DNA from: an uncultured Blautia sp.
GTDB lineage: Bacteria; Bacillota; Clostridia; Lachnospirales; Lachnospiraceae
Reading direction: 5' to 3'
Assembly: GCA_934364795.1 (NCBI GenBank)
Contig: CAKRMK010000018.1
Location: forward strand, 1-64,000
DNA length: 64,000 bases
The notes below the pieces were generated by a model that did no database searches, was not told the origin of the DNA, and saw only the letters and a list, made by a program, of their open reading frames with translations. Shown here in pieces: positions 25,773 to 34,138 of this stretch. Within the stretch, counting starts at the first letter, position 1. Each line of letters starts with the position of its first letter. A program made the position numbers and the translations under genes.

Positions 25773-26045
25773 TTACTCTCCAAGCCCATTTTTAATAACT
25801 GTTACAAGATTTCTCAAAGCTTCTTCTTCGTCAGCACCCTCACAGAAAATCGTAATTTCCTCTCCGCACTTCACGCAGGCACCCAGTACACTTAAAACAC
25901 TTTTGGCATTTGCGGTTCCATTGCTGCTTCCATGATATTCAAAGGTTATCTGTGATTTGTATTTCATAGCCTCCTTACAGAGGATTCCTGCCGGTCGTAA
26001 ATGAAGTCCGGATGGATTATTGACCTGTACTTTTTCACTTACCAT
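25773..26045 (-). CDS. HPr-family phosphocarrier protein
   Basis: 90 residues. Active-site His15 is in the canonical context SGLHLRPAG and the regulatory serine lies in ANAKSVLSVLG (Ser49, equivalent to Ser46 of Bacillus HPr). HPr passes phosphate from enzyme I to PTS EIIA proteins and, when Ser-phosphorylated, acts as a CcpA co-repressor. Because the histidine is present it is HPr-like rather than Crh-like, but no ptsI is adjacent and the family has paralogues, so I do not assign ptsH. It follows cdaR by 12 nt, an unusual place for an HPr gene. Confidence 0.9.
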   Translation of the reverse strand: MVSEKVQVNNPSGLHLRPAGILCKEAMKYKSQITFEYHGSSNGTANAKSVLSVLGACVKCGEEITIFCEGADEEEALRNLVTVIKNGLGE

Positions 26046-26057
26046 GTCTTCACTTCC

Positions 26058-27353
26058 TTATCCATTATTCGCATCTGCATTTGAAATTTCTGAAATAGTC
26101 ACATCTGCAACCACATCCTCCAGAAGTTCAAATCCTGTTGGCAATTTAACAGTTACCGGAATCTGGTAGCTTCCAACTCCCATATTTTCCAGATTTACAG
26201 AAGCCTTTACCTTATCCAGATCAAATTCATCCAGGTCTCCTGTTGTAGCTTTTACACGAATTTCTATTTTATCTGTCCCAAAAGTTACCTGGAGATTGTC
26301 AGCAAGATTCTTTACTTCAATCTGATTGGAAGGTAAACCATAAGAATGGCTTCCAATTGGCAAAATACTAACTTTGACCCATACGTCCTCACTGGTTCCA
26401 CTGGTCAGTTTCGTATCTTCCGGAAGTACATCCTTCAGACTGACTTTCTTTTCAATGTCAGCTGTCTCTCCGGAAATATCTATATCCTCTCCACCGATCC
26501 ACAAAGTATTATCATTCTGCTTCAGGGTTTCCAACGCTTCGTCTGTGCCGGCAATACTTACGGTATCCGGAACAGTTGTAACACTTTCTACTTGATAGCC
26601 GTCAGCAGGTACTCCCACATAATTAGCACTGATATTCACGCCTGTGCGGATCTTCCAGAATTTGGTAGTAACCACTACTTTTGTATTATCTATGGTGAGA
26701 TAGGACATTCTTCCTGCAAAACTATCCTGATTTTTGTCAATTATATTCAGTTCGGCCTCTTCGGTAAAATCTTTCGTTTTTCCATCTACATCGACAGTGG
26801 CATTTACTTTATCTATTTTATTCACCAGAGACTTCGGTCCTGTAATCTTTACTTTCTCCGGACTTGCAGTCTGTGATCCTACTTCATATCCTTTGCCTGG
26901 CTGACTGGATCCATAATTCACATTTACAAGAAATTCCTGTGTAACCTTCTCTTCCAGTCTTACACTTAAGTACTGAGGTGTTACCTTGATATTATCAGGA
27001 CTGATTCCCGGACAGGACGCTGTAATTGGCACCATAACCGGATTCGTATCCAGACTTCCCGCCTGCTGCAGATCTGCGGTCAGTGTAATATTTGCCAGAG
27101 TAATCTTTGTCAGAAGCCTTCTCTCCCCTGTAATCGTCACACGGATCGGATCCGGATCATCATCCTGCATACACATCATATTTGCACTGTCCACATACGC
27201 TGTATTCTGCAGTTCCACCTTATCACCTGATATGGTAATACTCTTGGTGGATACAGGATTGTCTACATTCACAACTATAAACCAGATCATAAATCCAATG
27301 AGAACAGACATGATCTTCAAAGTAAAATTCTTAGTCAGCTTTGCTTTCTTCAT
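26058..27353 (-). CDS. cdaR: YbbR-domain regulator of diadenylate cyclase (CdaR)
   Basis: 431 residues. One N-terminal membrane helix (about 11-30, IMSVLIGFMIWFIVVNVDNP, a hallmark of the family) and then four YbbR beta domains outside the membrane, for example VPITASCPGISPDNIKVTPQ-like repeat boundaries around 85-115, 170, 250 and 340. CdaR binds and modulates CdaA. The gene overlaps the 3' end of cdaA by 23 bp, as in other Firmicutes. AGGGGAG ribosome binding site. glmM, the usual third member, is not next to it here. Confidence 0.95.
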   Translation of the reverse strand: MKKAKLTKNFTLKIMSVLIGFMIWFIVVNVDNPVSTKSITISGDKVELQNTAYVDSANMMCMQDDDPDPIRVTITGERRLLTKITLANITLTADLQQAGSLDTNPVMVPITASCPGISPDNIKVTPQYLSVRLEEKVTQEFLVNVNYGSSQPGKGYEVGSQTASPEKVKITGPKSLVNKIDKVNATVDVDGKTKDFTEEAELNIIDKNQDSFAGRMSYLTIDNTKVVVTTKFWKIRTGVNISANYVGVPADGYQVESVTTVPDTVSIAGTDEALETLKQNDNTLWIGGEDIDISGETADIEKKVSLKDVLPEDTKLTSGTSEDVWVKVSILPIGSHSYGLPSNQIEVKNLADNLQVTFGTDKIEIRVKATTGDLDEFDLDKVKASVNLENMGVGSYQIPVTVKLPTGFELLEDVVADVTISEISNADANNG

Positions 27354-28218
27354 GTTTCATTCTCCCCTTCAGCAAGTGACGTAATTTACTGTTATTAACT
27401 ACTTTCTTATTCTGTGCTTTAACAAGTGCAGCCCGAAGCTCAGCACTTGTCAGACCTCTGCTAAGCTGTCCGTTCTGTGCTACAGAAACCTGTCCGGTTT
27501 CTTCTGATACAATAATAGTCAGGGAATCACTTACCTCACTGATTCCCACTCCAGCCCTGTGTCTGGTTCCAAGCTGCTTGCTAAGCTCCATATTATCAGA
27601 AAGCGGCAGATAGCAGGTTGCCGCAACAATTCGGTTTCTGCGAACAAGAACAGCTCCATCATGAAGCGGTGTATTATGTTCAAAAATATTAATCAGAAGC
27701 TGACTGGTAAGGACTGCATCTACATTAATTCCAGTACGTTCATATTCGCTAAGACGGATATCCTGCTCAATTACAATCAACGCTCCAGTTTTTACTTCCC
27801 CCATATCAAAACAGGCTTTCACCAGTTCATTGATGGTTTTATCCGTAAAACGTTCCTTTACTTCCTTACCTGAATCCAGGGAAAAAATAGACGCCATTAT
27901 TTTTTTCTGTCCCAGCTGCTCCAGCATTTTCCGAAGTTCTGGCTGAAAAATAACTACTACACTGGTAAGAAGAATCGTGGAAAGGTTCTTAATGATCCAC
28001 AGGATCGTGTTCATCTTCAGAACATATGCGAACAAAATGAAAAGCAATACCATCAGAATTCCCTTAAGCAGTGTATAGGCACGGGTAAATTTAATCCATA
28101 CCATAAACTGATAAATGAAAAAGGAAATCAGGGCAATCTCCAATATGTCTGTAGGTCCCAGACTGGGCAGGGAAAGCTTGGATATATATCCTGCTAATGT
28201 GACTGCCAAATCCTGCAT
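27331..28218 (-). CDS. cdaA: diadenylate cyclase CdaA (DisA_N/DAC domain)
   Basis: 295 residues. Three membrane helices in the first 95 residues, then a DAC domain with the catalytic Asp-Gly-Ala (187-189) and Arg-His-Arg (219-221) motifs. It condenses two ATP to c-di-AMP, which controls potassium and osmolyte transport and wall homeostasis. AAAGGAG ribosome binding site. Operon order cdaA-cdaR-HPr. The C-terminal 30 residues are basic and extend over the cdaR start. Two unknown membrane proteins are encoded just upstream. Confidence 0.97.
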   Translation of the reverse strand: MQDLAVTLAGYISKLSLPSLGPTDILEIALISFFIYQFMVWIKFTRAYTLLKGILMVLLFILFAYVLKMNTILWIIKNLSTILLTSVVVIFQPELRKMLEQLGQKKIMASIFSLDSGKEVKERFTDKTINELVKACFDMGEVKTGALIVIEQDIRLSEYERTGINVDAVLTSQLLINIFEHNTPLHDGAVLVRRNRIVAATCYLPLSDNMELSKQLGTRHRAGVGISEVSDSLTIIVSEETGQVSVAQNGQLSRGLTSAELRAALVKAQNKKVVNNSKLRHLLKGRMKHEESKAD

Positions 28219-28324
28219 AGTGTACTCCTTTCCTGTTCGTTACTTGCATTTAAAACTTATTTATGGTTTTCTAAAACATTTCAGAGAATCAATTATTGAT
28301 CTGAATGCCTTGCTTCCCGGTGTA

Positions 28325-29446
28325 TTACAGATCCTTCAGCGATTCTTCCAGTTTTTTTTCAAAGTCAACATCTTTTGCTGCCGGTTTCTCTGCCTGTCTT
28401 GGCTGTCTGCCTGATGTGGCAGAAGAAGCTTTTTTCCTCTTTGGTTTCTCATCCTGACGGAAAATAGGATTCGCATATGTTCCGGCTGGCTCTTCTGCTT
28501 TTCGCTCTTCCCGGATGGGCTCTGCATTAATCTTCTTGATGCTTCTCTCGGAAGTTGCAACAGATGCCTTCGGCACAGCTTTCACATAGTAAAAATATTC
28601 ATCATCTTCATATTCCAGACGTTCAGCCCTGCTGTAAACTCCGCCGAATGCAAAGAATTCCAGCACAAGGCCAAGGATCACAGCAACTGCTGTACAGATC
28701 AGAAGCGGAACCATTGCCACAGTCGCATTCAGGTTAAGCCCAAAGCTTCCAACCAGCATAATAAATACATATGCCACGCCTCCGGCAATAATAGAAATTC
28801 TCCATGCATGATCAAAAGAACGGGTACGAATCAGATGTACCAGAAGAATCACAGCTATAAAAGCAACAACTGTAATCCACATTCCCCAGTTCTGTACCAG
28901 ACCATCTGCCATGATCTGTAACTTGTCTGACATCTCCAGATCCGGATTCACAAGAATAGATGACTGTGAACGAAGGAAACGGATAAAATAATACATAACC
29001 ACACCACAGCCAGCAGGAATTGCAGATAAGCTGCTTTCCAGAAGTCCGCTTCCAATAGGAAGAAGTGCCGGTATGCTAAATGCAAATGACAATGGGGTAA
29101 ATACAAAAGTAATATTCTGTGAACCACTAAAACGCAGGAAGAAAATCAGCATCAGCAAAATGATTACAAGTACAAATGCTGCAACTTCGATTCCCAGCGC
29201 ATAGCTATGACCGAGAATAAGCACAAATCCTACATACATCATAGCTGCTGATGGTAAAATAGAGCAGATCAGAGCCAGAATTAATACAAGAAATATATTA
29301 TTCAGCTGGGACATATATCCCATATTGGAATTGATCCATGAAAAGTAAACCATCGCCAGAACAAATTTCAGCACAGGCAGGATATACATCTCATATTGTC
29401 CGTAAACTCCCTTTATTTTCTGCTTTAATTCAAGTAATGCTGTCAT
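28325..29446 (-). CDS. polytopic membrane protein of unknown function
   Basis: 373 residues, not recognised. About ten hydrophobic helices occupy residues 20-270 and a hydrophilic, Lys/Glu/Arg/Pro-rich cytoplasmic tail of about 90 residues follows, with a YEDDEYFYYVKAVPK segment at its start. The start codon overlaps the stop of the upstream gene (ATGA), so the pair is translationally coupled; AGGAGG lies upstream. Its location upstream of cdaA suggests an envelope role, but there is no direct sequence evidence for a function. Confidence 0.8.
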   Translation of the reverse strand: MTALLELKQKIKGVYGQYEMYILPVLKFVLAMVYFSWINSNMGYMSQLNNIFLVLILALICSILPSAAMMYVGFVLILGHSYALGIEVAAFVLVIILLMLIFFLRFSGSQNITFVFTPLSFAFSIPALLPIGSGLLESSLSAIPAGCGVVMYYFIRFLRSQSSILVNPDLEMSDKLQIMADGLVQNWGMWITVVAFIAVILLVHLIRTRSFDHAWRISIIAGGVAYVFIMLVGSFGLNLNATVAMVPLLICTAVAVILGLVLEFFAFGGVYSRAERLEYEDDEYFYYVKAVPKASVATSERSIKKINAEPIREERKAEEPAGTYANPIFRQDEKPKRKKASSATSGRQPRQAEKPAAKDVDFEKKLEESLKDL

Positions 29447-29877
29447 TTTCTATATCCTCCTGGCACTTCACGTCCTGTAAATTTCTTTTCCTCACGGTTA
29501 TAAATCTTCTCCAGCCTGGTAAGCTGGCTGTAATATTGCTTCACGCTCTTCTTGGCTTTATGATATTTCACTGTATACTGAATGTATGTCAGTACAGAAT
29601 ATACTCCCAGTATCACAGCATAACCGATCAATGCAGTGATTCCCAGCGAAATCAGATCCATTTTATGCACATTATCGAGAAGATATTCCAGATTATATGC
29701 CGCTGCAAGTGCCAATATCAGTCCATAGCCGATAGTTACAAGAAAGAAATTCTTAATCAATGCCAGACCAATATAATCGCTCCTGTAATACTTGCTTACC
29801 GGAAGATACTTTCTTCCTTCCTGTTTTTCATACAAAGCAAGACTGTCCATTATTTTTACTTTTTCTTCGTTTATCAT
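29443..29877 (-). CDS. small membrane protein of unknown function
   Basis: 144 residues from the ATG at 29877 (AAGGAG 6 nt upstream); an upstream in-frame ATG at 29895 contains that site and is less likely. Two membrane helices at about 45-65 and 78-105, flanked by a basic N-terminal part and a Lys/Arg/Tyr-rich C-terminal part. Translationally coupled with the 373-residue membrane protein. Driven by the extended -10 promoter at 29933-29938. No family recognised. Confidence 0.75.
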   Translation of the reverse strand: MINEEKVKIMDSLALYEKQEGRKYLPVSKYYRSDYIGLALIKNFFLVTIGYGLILALAAAYNLEYLLDNVHKMDLISLGITALIGYAVILGVYSVLTYIQYTVKYHKAKKSVKQYYSQLTRLEKIYNREEKKFTGREVPGGYRK

Positions 29878-29932
29878 AAATGGCTCCTTATGCATTTCTT
29901 TTAAAGCTGAAAAGCTATACTCATACAGGATG

Positions 29933-29941
29933 ATTGTATCA
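29933..29941 (-). promoter_or_regulatory. extended -10 promoter of the membrane-protein pair
   Basis: Minus strand TGATACAAT (29941-29933) with TTTTCA as a weak -35 17 bp upstream. It would drive the 144-residue and 373-residue membrane protein genes and perhaps cdaA. Confidence 0.55.
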
Positions 29942-29969
29942 TATATCCCATTTTATGAAAAGTATTTTT

Positions 29970-30710
29970 TTACCTGTTACTGCCAATACATACTGTAACA
30001 AAAAATACTTTTGAAGCACCTTTTTCCAGAAATGCCCGTGACAATACATCCATAGTACTTCCCGTAGTATATACATCATCCACAAGCAAAATACATTTTC
30101 CTGCCGGATTTCCTGTAATCTGAAATGCCTCCTGCAGATTTTTTCTTCTCTGGTCCGCATTTAACTTTTTCTGTGATTTCGTAGCTTTTTTCTTTTTAAC
30201 AAGAGTAGTATCTAATGGAATTCCTGTATATCCAGACAATTCCTCTGCAAGAAATTCAGCCTGGTTAAAACCTCTTCTTCGAAATTTCCGCCAATGAAGA
30301 GGAACCGGAACAATTATATCCGGCTTCCAGCGCCGGATAACATCTCCTGCATAAATATACATGGCTTTTCCATAAAACTTCCCATATTCGCGGCAGCCAA
30401 AATATTTATACTTCATAATGGAATATTTCATTTTTTCATCATAGGGAAATATTCCGCGCCCCTGTGTAAATGCCAGAGAATGTTTCCTGCAATCTGGACA
30501 ATATTCTTCCTCTTCTTTTACCGGCTTTCCACATTTAAAGCACCTGGGCTCTGATATTGGTTTCAATTCCACGGCACAGTCTGCACAAATCAAAGTATGT
30601 CTGTCTTTAAGAATTCTGTGACACAGCGGGCATCTGGCCGGATAAAGCAGATTCAGAAAGTTCCTGAATCCTGATTTCAAGAGAACTGTAACGTTTCTGC
30701 TGTTTTTCAT
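29970..30710 (-). CDS. ComF-family protein (double zinc ribbon plus phosphoribosyltransferase fold)
   Basis: 246 residues. Two N-terminal zinc ribbons (CPLCH at 26-30 and CADC; CFKCG and CPDC up to residue 79) precede a phosphoribosyltransferase domain with the PRPP-binding motif CILLVDDVYTTGST (about 205-218). ComF is needed for DNA uptake in competent bacteria; its enzymatic role is unresolved. The first 104 bases overlap the 3' end of recD2 in another frame, and the first cysteine pair is encoded inside the overlap, so the overlap is real unless translation starts at a later codon that would destroy the ribbon. Confidence 0.93.
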   Translation of the reverse strand: MKNSRNVTVLLKSGFRNFLNLLYPARCPLCHRILKDRHTLICADCAVELKPISEPRCFKCGKPVKEEEEYCPDCRKHSLAFTQGRGIFPYDEKMKYSIMKYKYFGCREYGKFYGKAMYIYAGDVIRRWKPDIIVPVPLHWRKFRRRGFNQAEFLAEELSGYTGIPLDTTLVKKKKATKSQKKLNADQRRKNLQEAFQITGNPAGKCILLVDDVYTTGSTMDVLSRAFLEKGASKVFFVTVCIGSNR

Positions 30711-32883
30711 TTCGGATCATCTCCCCGAACGTTTCCTCACTTCCAACTACAGTTACGCACTTGCGCGCTCTCGTAACCCCGGTATAGAGAAGATTACGGT
30801 TCATCAGCATCTTGGGGCCGGATAAAAGGGGCAGAATAACCGCCGGATATTCCGATCCCTGTGATTTATGTATTGTTATGGCATAAGCAAGCTCCAGTTC
30901 TTCAAGCTGTTTAAAAGAATAATCTGCAAAACGCCCATCTTCAAATTCCACAGTGGCGGTTTCTGCAAATTCATTGATTTCTTTCAGGATGCCAGTATCT
31001 CCATTAAATACTCCCACCCCTTCTTCCACAGGAATTCCATATTTTCCCCGCACTTCCCATTCCATCTGATAATTATTTTTGATCTGCATCACCTTATCTC
31101 CCTCACGGAAAAGCCGGTCACCGATTTCTTTTTCTTTTTTATCAGATGCCGGAGGATTCAGATATCTCTGAAGTATCTGGTTCAGCCGTTCTACCCCCAG
31201 TAAGCCCTTTCTCATAGGAGTGAGCACCTGAATTTCAAAAGGACGGGCATCTACATATCTTGGAAGCTTCTCCTGGATCAGTGCGATTACCACACGAATA
31301 ATAATATCTGCATCGTATCTTTTCAGGAAGAAAAAGTCCCTGCTCTTATTATCCAGAGATACCTGTTCACCATTATGGATCTTATGTGCATTCACTACAA
31401 TATCACTGTGGGATGCCTGCCTGAAAATCTTTTTCAGTTCTACAACTGGAAAAACACCACTTTTTATAATATCATGCAGCACATTTCCAGGTCCTACACT
31501 GGGGAGCTGATTCTCGTCTCCCACCAGAATTATCCTGGTTCCGGCTGTCACCGCCAGGAGAAGGGAATGCATAAGAAAAATATCCACCATGGACATTTCA
31601 TCAATTATAATCACATCTGTATCCAGCGGATTATCTGCATTCCTGTCAAAATGTACTCCCTGAGACTCCCTGTTCTTATCATCTGGCACTCCATTAAGCT
31701 CCAGCAGGCGGTGAATGGTCTGTGCCTCGTATCCGGTAGCCTCTGTCATACGCTTAGCCGCTCTTCCAGTCGGCGCCGCCAGTCTAAGAGTCGCACCTTC
31801 TCCCTCAAAAAAACGGATAATTGCATTAATGGTAGTTGTCTTACCGGTACCAGGTCCTCCTGTCAGAACAAAGAGTCCATTCCCAGCAGCTTCCTTTACT
31901 GCCTTTTTCTGCATTTCTTCCAAAACAGTTCCTGTTTCTTTCTCAATCTGGGCAATTCTTCGCTCCATCCTCTCCTCTTCCTGAGGATACTGGATGTTCA
32001 GCTCTGTGAGCATTCTTGCTGTATTTAATTCCAGCCGGTAATACTGGCTGGGATACACAAGTACTATGCCATCTTTTTCTTTTAGTACAAGCTTTCTGTC
32101 GATAGCCATATCCATCAGATGTTTCTCCATATAAGAAACATCAACTCTCAAAAGCTGAGATGCTCTTTCAAACAGCTCTTCCTTTGGGAGATATATATGT
32201 CCTTCTCCAGACGCTTGAAGGAGAGTATACATCATTCCGCTGCGGATTCTGTAATCTGAATCTGCATGGATTCCAATACGTGATGCAATTCCGTCAGCAA
32301 TTTTAAAACCAACACCGGAAATATCGTCAGCAAGCCGATACGGATTTTCCTGAAGCACACTGTAAACAGACTGTCCATACTTCTGATATATTTTTGCTCC
32401 AAGATTCAGGGAAATTCCATATTTCTGTAAAAACATCATGGCTTTTCGCATATCTGCCTTCTCTGTCACCTGGGAGGCAATCTCTCGGGCCTTTTTTTCA
32501 CTGATTCCTTTTACTTCTGCCAGACGCTCCGGTTCTTCTTCCACAATTCGCAGAGTATCTTCGCCAAAATAACGTACAATACGTGCAGCAAGGGCAACAC
32601 CCACTCCCTTAATGGCCCCGGAACCAAGATAACGTTCCATAGCCTGAGTATCTTCAGGAGCTTTTTCTGCATAAGAATGGATCACAAACTGCTTTCCGTA
32701 AACATGGTGCTGAGTAAACTGCCCCTCTGCCTCAATTGTCACGCCCTGGGTAATATCCGGAAATGTACCTACACATGTCAGTTCTTCTTCTGAATCCGGC
32801 ATTTTCATTACCATAACTGTATAACCATTTTCATCATTTCGAAATATGACATGATCTATATATCCTGTAACTTTTTCACTCAT
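30607..32883 (-). CDS. recD2: RecD2-type SF1B DNA helicase
   Basis: 758 residues from ATG 32883 (GGGAG 8 nt upstream); the longer in-frame start at 32943 lacks a site. An N-terminal OB-like domain and helix-hairpin-helix region (about 60-180) precede the helicase core: Walker A GGPGTGKTTT (about 338-347), Walker B IIDEMSMVD, motif III VGDENQLPSVGPG and motif VI AYAITIHKSQGSEY. RecD2 proteins act in DNA repair and replication outside RecBCD. The C-terminal ~35 residues lie past the usual end and are the part that overlaps comF. Confidence 0.95.
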   Translation of the reverse strand: MSEKVTGYIDHVIFRNDENGYTVMVMKMPDSEEELTCVGTFPDITQGVTIEAEGQFTQHHVYGKQFVIHSYAEKAPEDTQAMERYLGSGAIKGVGVALAARIVRYFGEDTLRIVEEEPERLAEVKGISEKKAREIASQVTEKADMRKAMMFLQKYGISLNLGAKIYQKYGQSVYSVLQENPYRLADDISGVGFKIADGIASRIGIHADSDYRIRSGMMYTLLQASGEGHIYLPKEELFERASQLLRVDVSYMEKHLMDMAIDRKLVLKEKDGIVLVYPSQYYRLELNTARMLTELNIQYPQEEERMERRIAQIEKETGTVLEEMQKKAVKEAAGNGLFVLTGGPGTGKTTTINAIIRFFEGEGATLRLAAPTGRAAKRMTEATGYEAQTIHRLLELNGVPDDKNRESQGVHFDRNADNPLDTDVIIIDEMSMVDIFLMHSLLLAVTAGTRIILVGDENQLPSVGPGNVLHDIIKSGVFPVVELKKIFRQASHSDIVVNAHKIHNGEQVSLDNKSRDFFFLKRYDADIIIRVVIALIQEKLPRYVDARPFEIQVLTPMRKGLLGVERLNQILQRYLNPPASDKKEKEIGDRLFREGDKVMQIKNNYQMEWEVRGKYGIPVEEGVGVFNGDTGILKEINEFAETATVEFEDGRFADYSFKQLEELELAYAITIHKSQGSEYPAVILPLLSGPKMLMNRNLLYTGVTRARKCVTVVGSEETFGEMIRNEKQQKRYSSLEIRIQELSESALSGQMPAVSQNS

Positions 32884-33008
32884 CTGCTTCTCTCCCGCTA
32901 ATTTCCGCTTTTCCCAACTTAACTTTATGTTCACAAAGGGCACTGCATAAGCAGCACCCTTTTTATCTTCTGAAACAGATTCTTATTCAATACTGTGAAC
33001 AGAAACTT

Positions 33009-33998
33009 TTATTCTTCCATTCTGGTAATTACTTCCGCATATTTACCAGTTCCCACAACAACTGCTACCATGGCATCCTGCACTGTAAGTGTACTGACAC
33101 CGGTTTTCTGCTCGATCAGTGTATCCATACCATGAAGCAATGCCCCGCCTCCGGTAAGTACGATTCCCCGGTCCACAATATCTGCTGCAAGCTCCGGAGG
33201 TGTTTTTTCCAGAACTCCATGAACAGTCTCAACGATCTGGTTTGTAGCATCCTTCAATGCGATCCGCACTTCTTCTGAAGTCAGAGTCACAACTTTTGGA
33301 AGCCCCGTTATAACATTTCTGCCCTTTACTTCCATTGTCCGGGGCGTATTTTCCTGACTGGCTGTGCCTATTTTTATCTTAATATTCTCAGCTGCATCCT
33401 CTCCAATAAAAAGCCCGTGATTTTTCCTAACATAGCTCATGATTGCCTGATCGAAATTATCTCCGGCAATCTTCACCGAAGCAGATACAACTGTACCGGC
33501 CATAGAAATGACAGCCACATCTGTAGTTCCACCACCAATGTCTACGATCAGATTTCCAAAGGGCTTCGTCACATCCACTCCGGCACCTATTGCTGCTGCA
33601 ATAGGCTCTTCAACAAGAAATACTTCTCTCGCACCAGCCTGATAGGTAGCTTCTTCTACTGCTTTTTTCTCAATTTCGGTAGTTCCGCTGGGAATACAAA
33701 TGCTGATTCGCGGTTTCCTGAACGCATGGCGTCCCATAGCCTTGGAGATAAAATATTTCAGCATCTTCTCCATAACTGTATAGTCTACAATAACCCCCTG
33801 ACGAATAGGGCGGATTACTTCCATATTTGAGGAAACATGCCCAGTCATCTGTCTGGCTTCTTCCCCGATTGCCTTGATTTTCTCTGAATTTTTATCATAA
33901 ACTACCACGGATGGCTCACTAAGTACAAGCCCACGCCCCGTGGAATATACCTGGCTGTTTCTGGTTCCCAAATCAATTCCAATATCACTGGCAGGCAT
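33009..33998 (-). CDS. MreB-family rod-shape actin homologue
   Basis: 329 residues from ATG 33998 (AAGGGG 7 nt upstream); a longer start at 34034 is possible but unsupported. Actin-fold motifs: phosphate 1 DIGIDLGTRNSQVY, phosphate 2 NLIVDIGGGTTDVAV and the adenosine motif VLTGGGALLHG. MreB/Mbl filaments guide lateral wall synthesis at the inner membrane. No mreC/mreD follow, so this may be an mbl-like paralogue outside the mre operon. The phosphate-1 sequence has Arg-Asn-Ser where most MreB have Ala-Asn-Thr. Confidence 0.93.
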   Translation of the reverse strand: MPASDIGIDLGTRNSQVYSTGRGLVLSEPSVVVYDKNSEKIKAIGEEARQMTGHVSSNMEVIRPIRQGVIVDYTVMEKMLKYFISKAMGRHAFRKPRISICIPSGTTEIEKKAVEEATYQAGAREVFLVEEPIAAAIGAGVDVTKPFGNLIVDIGGGTTDVAVISMAGTVVSASVKIAGDNFDQAIMSYVRKNHGLFIGEDAAENIKIKIGTASQENTPRTMEVKGRNVITGLPKVVTLTSEEVRIALKDATNQIVETVHGVLEKTPPELAADIVDRGIVLTGGGALLHGMDTLIEQKTGVSTLTVQDAMVAVVVGTGKYAEVITRMEE

Positions 33999-34104
33999 CG
34001 AATTCCCCTTTCTTACTTCCACTGGCATACTCAATCTACCGAAAACATGCCAAAAATCATTCTGGCACTGTCATGGTGATTATAAATGCCATTTTCTCCG
34101 TATC

Positions 34105-34133
34105 ATTATAAACAAAAATACCATAATTGGAAA
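34105..34133 (-). promoter_or_regulatory. promoter of the mreB-like gene
   Basis: Minus strand TTTCCA (34133-34128), 17 bp spacer, perfect TATAAT (34110-34105), about 105 nt before the start codon and just after the uvrA stop. Confidence 0.55.
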
Positions 34134-34138
34134 GAGGG

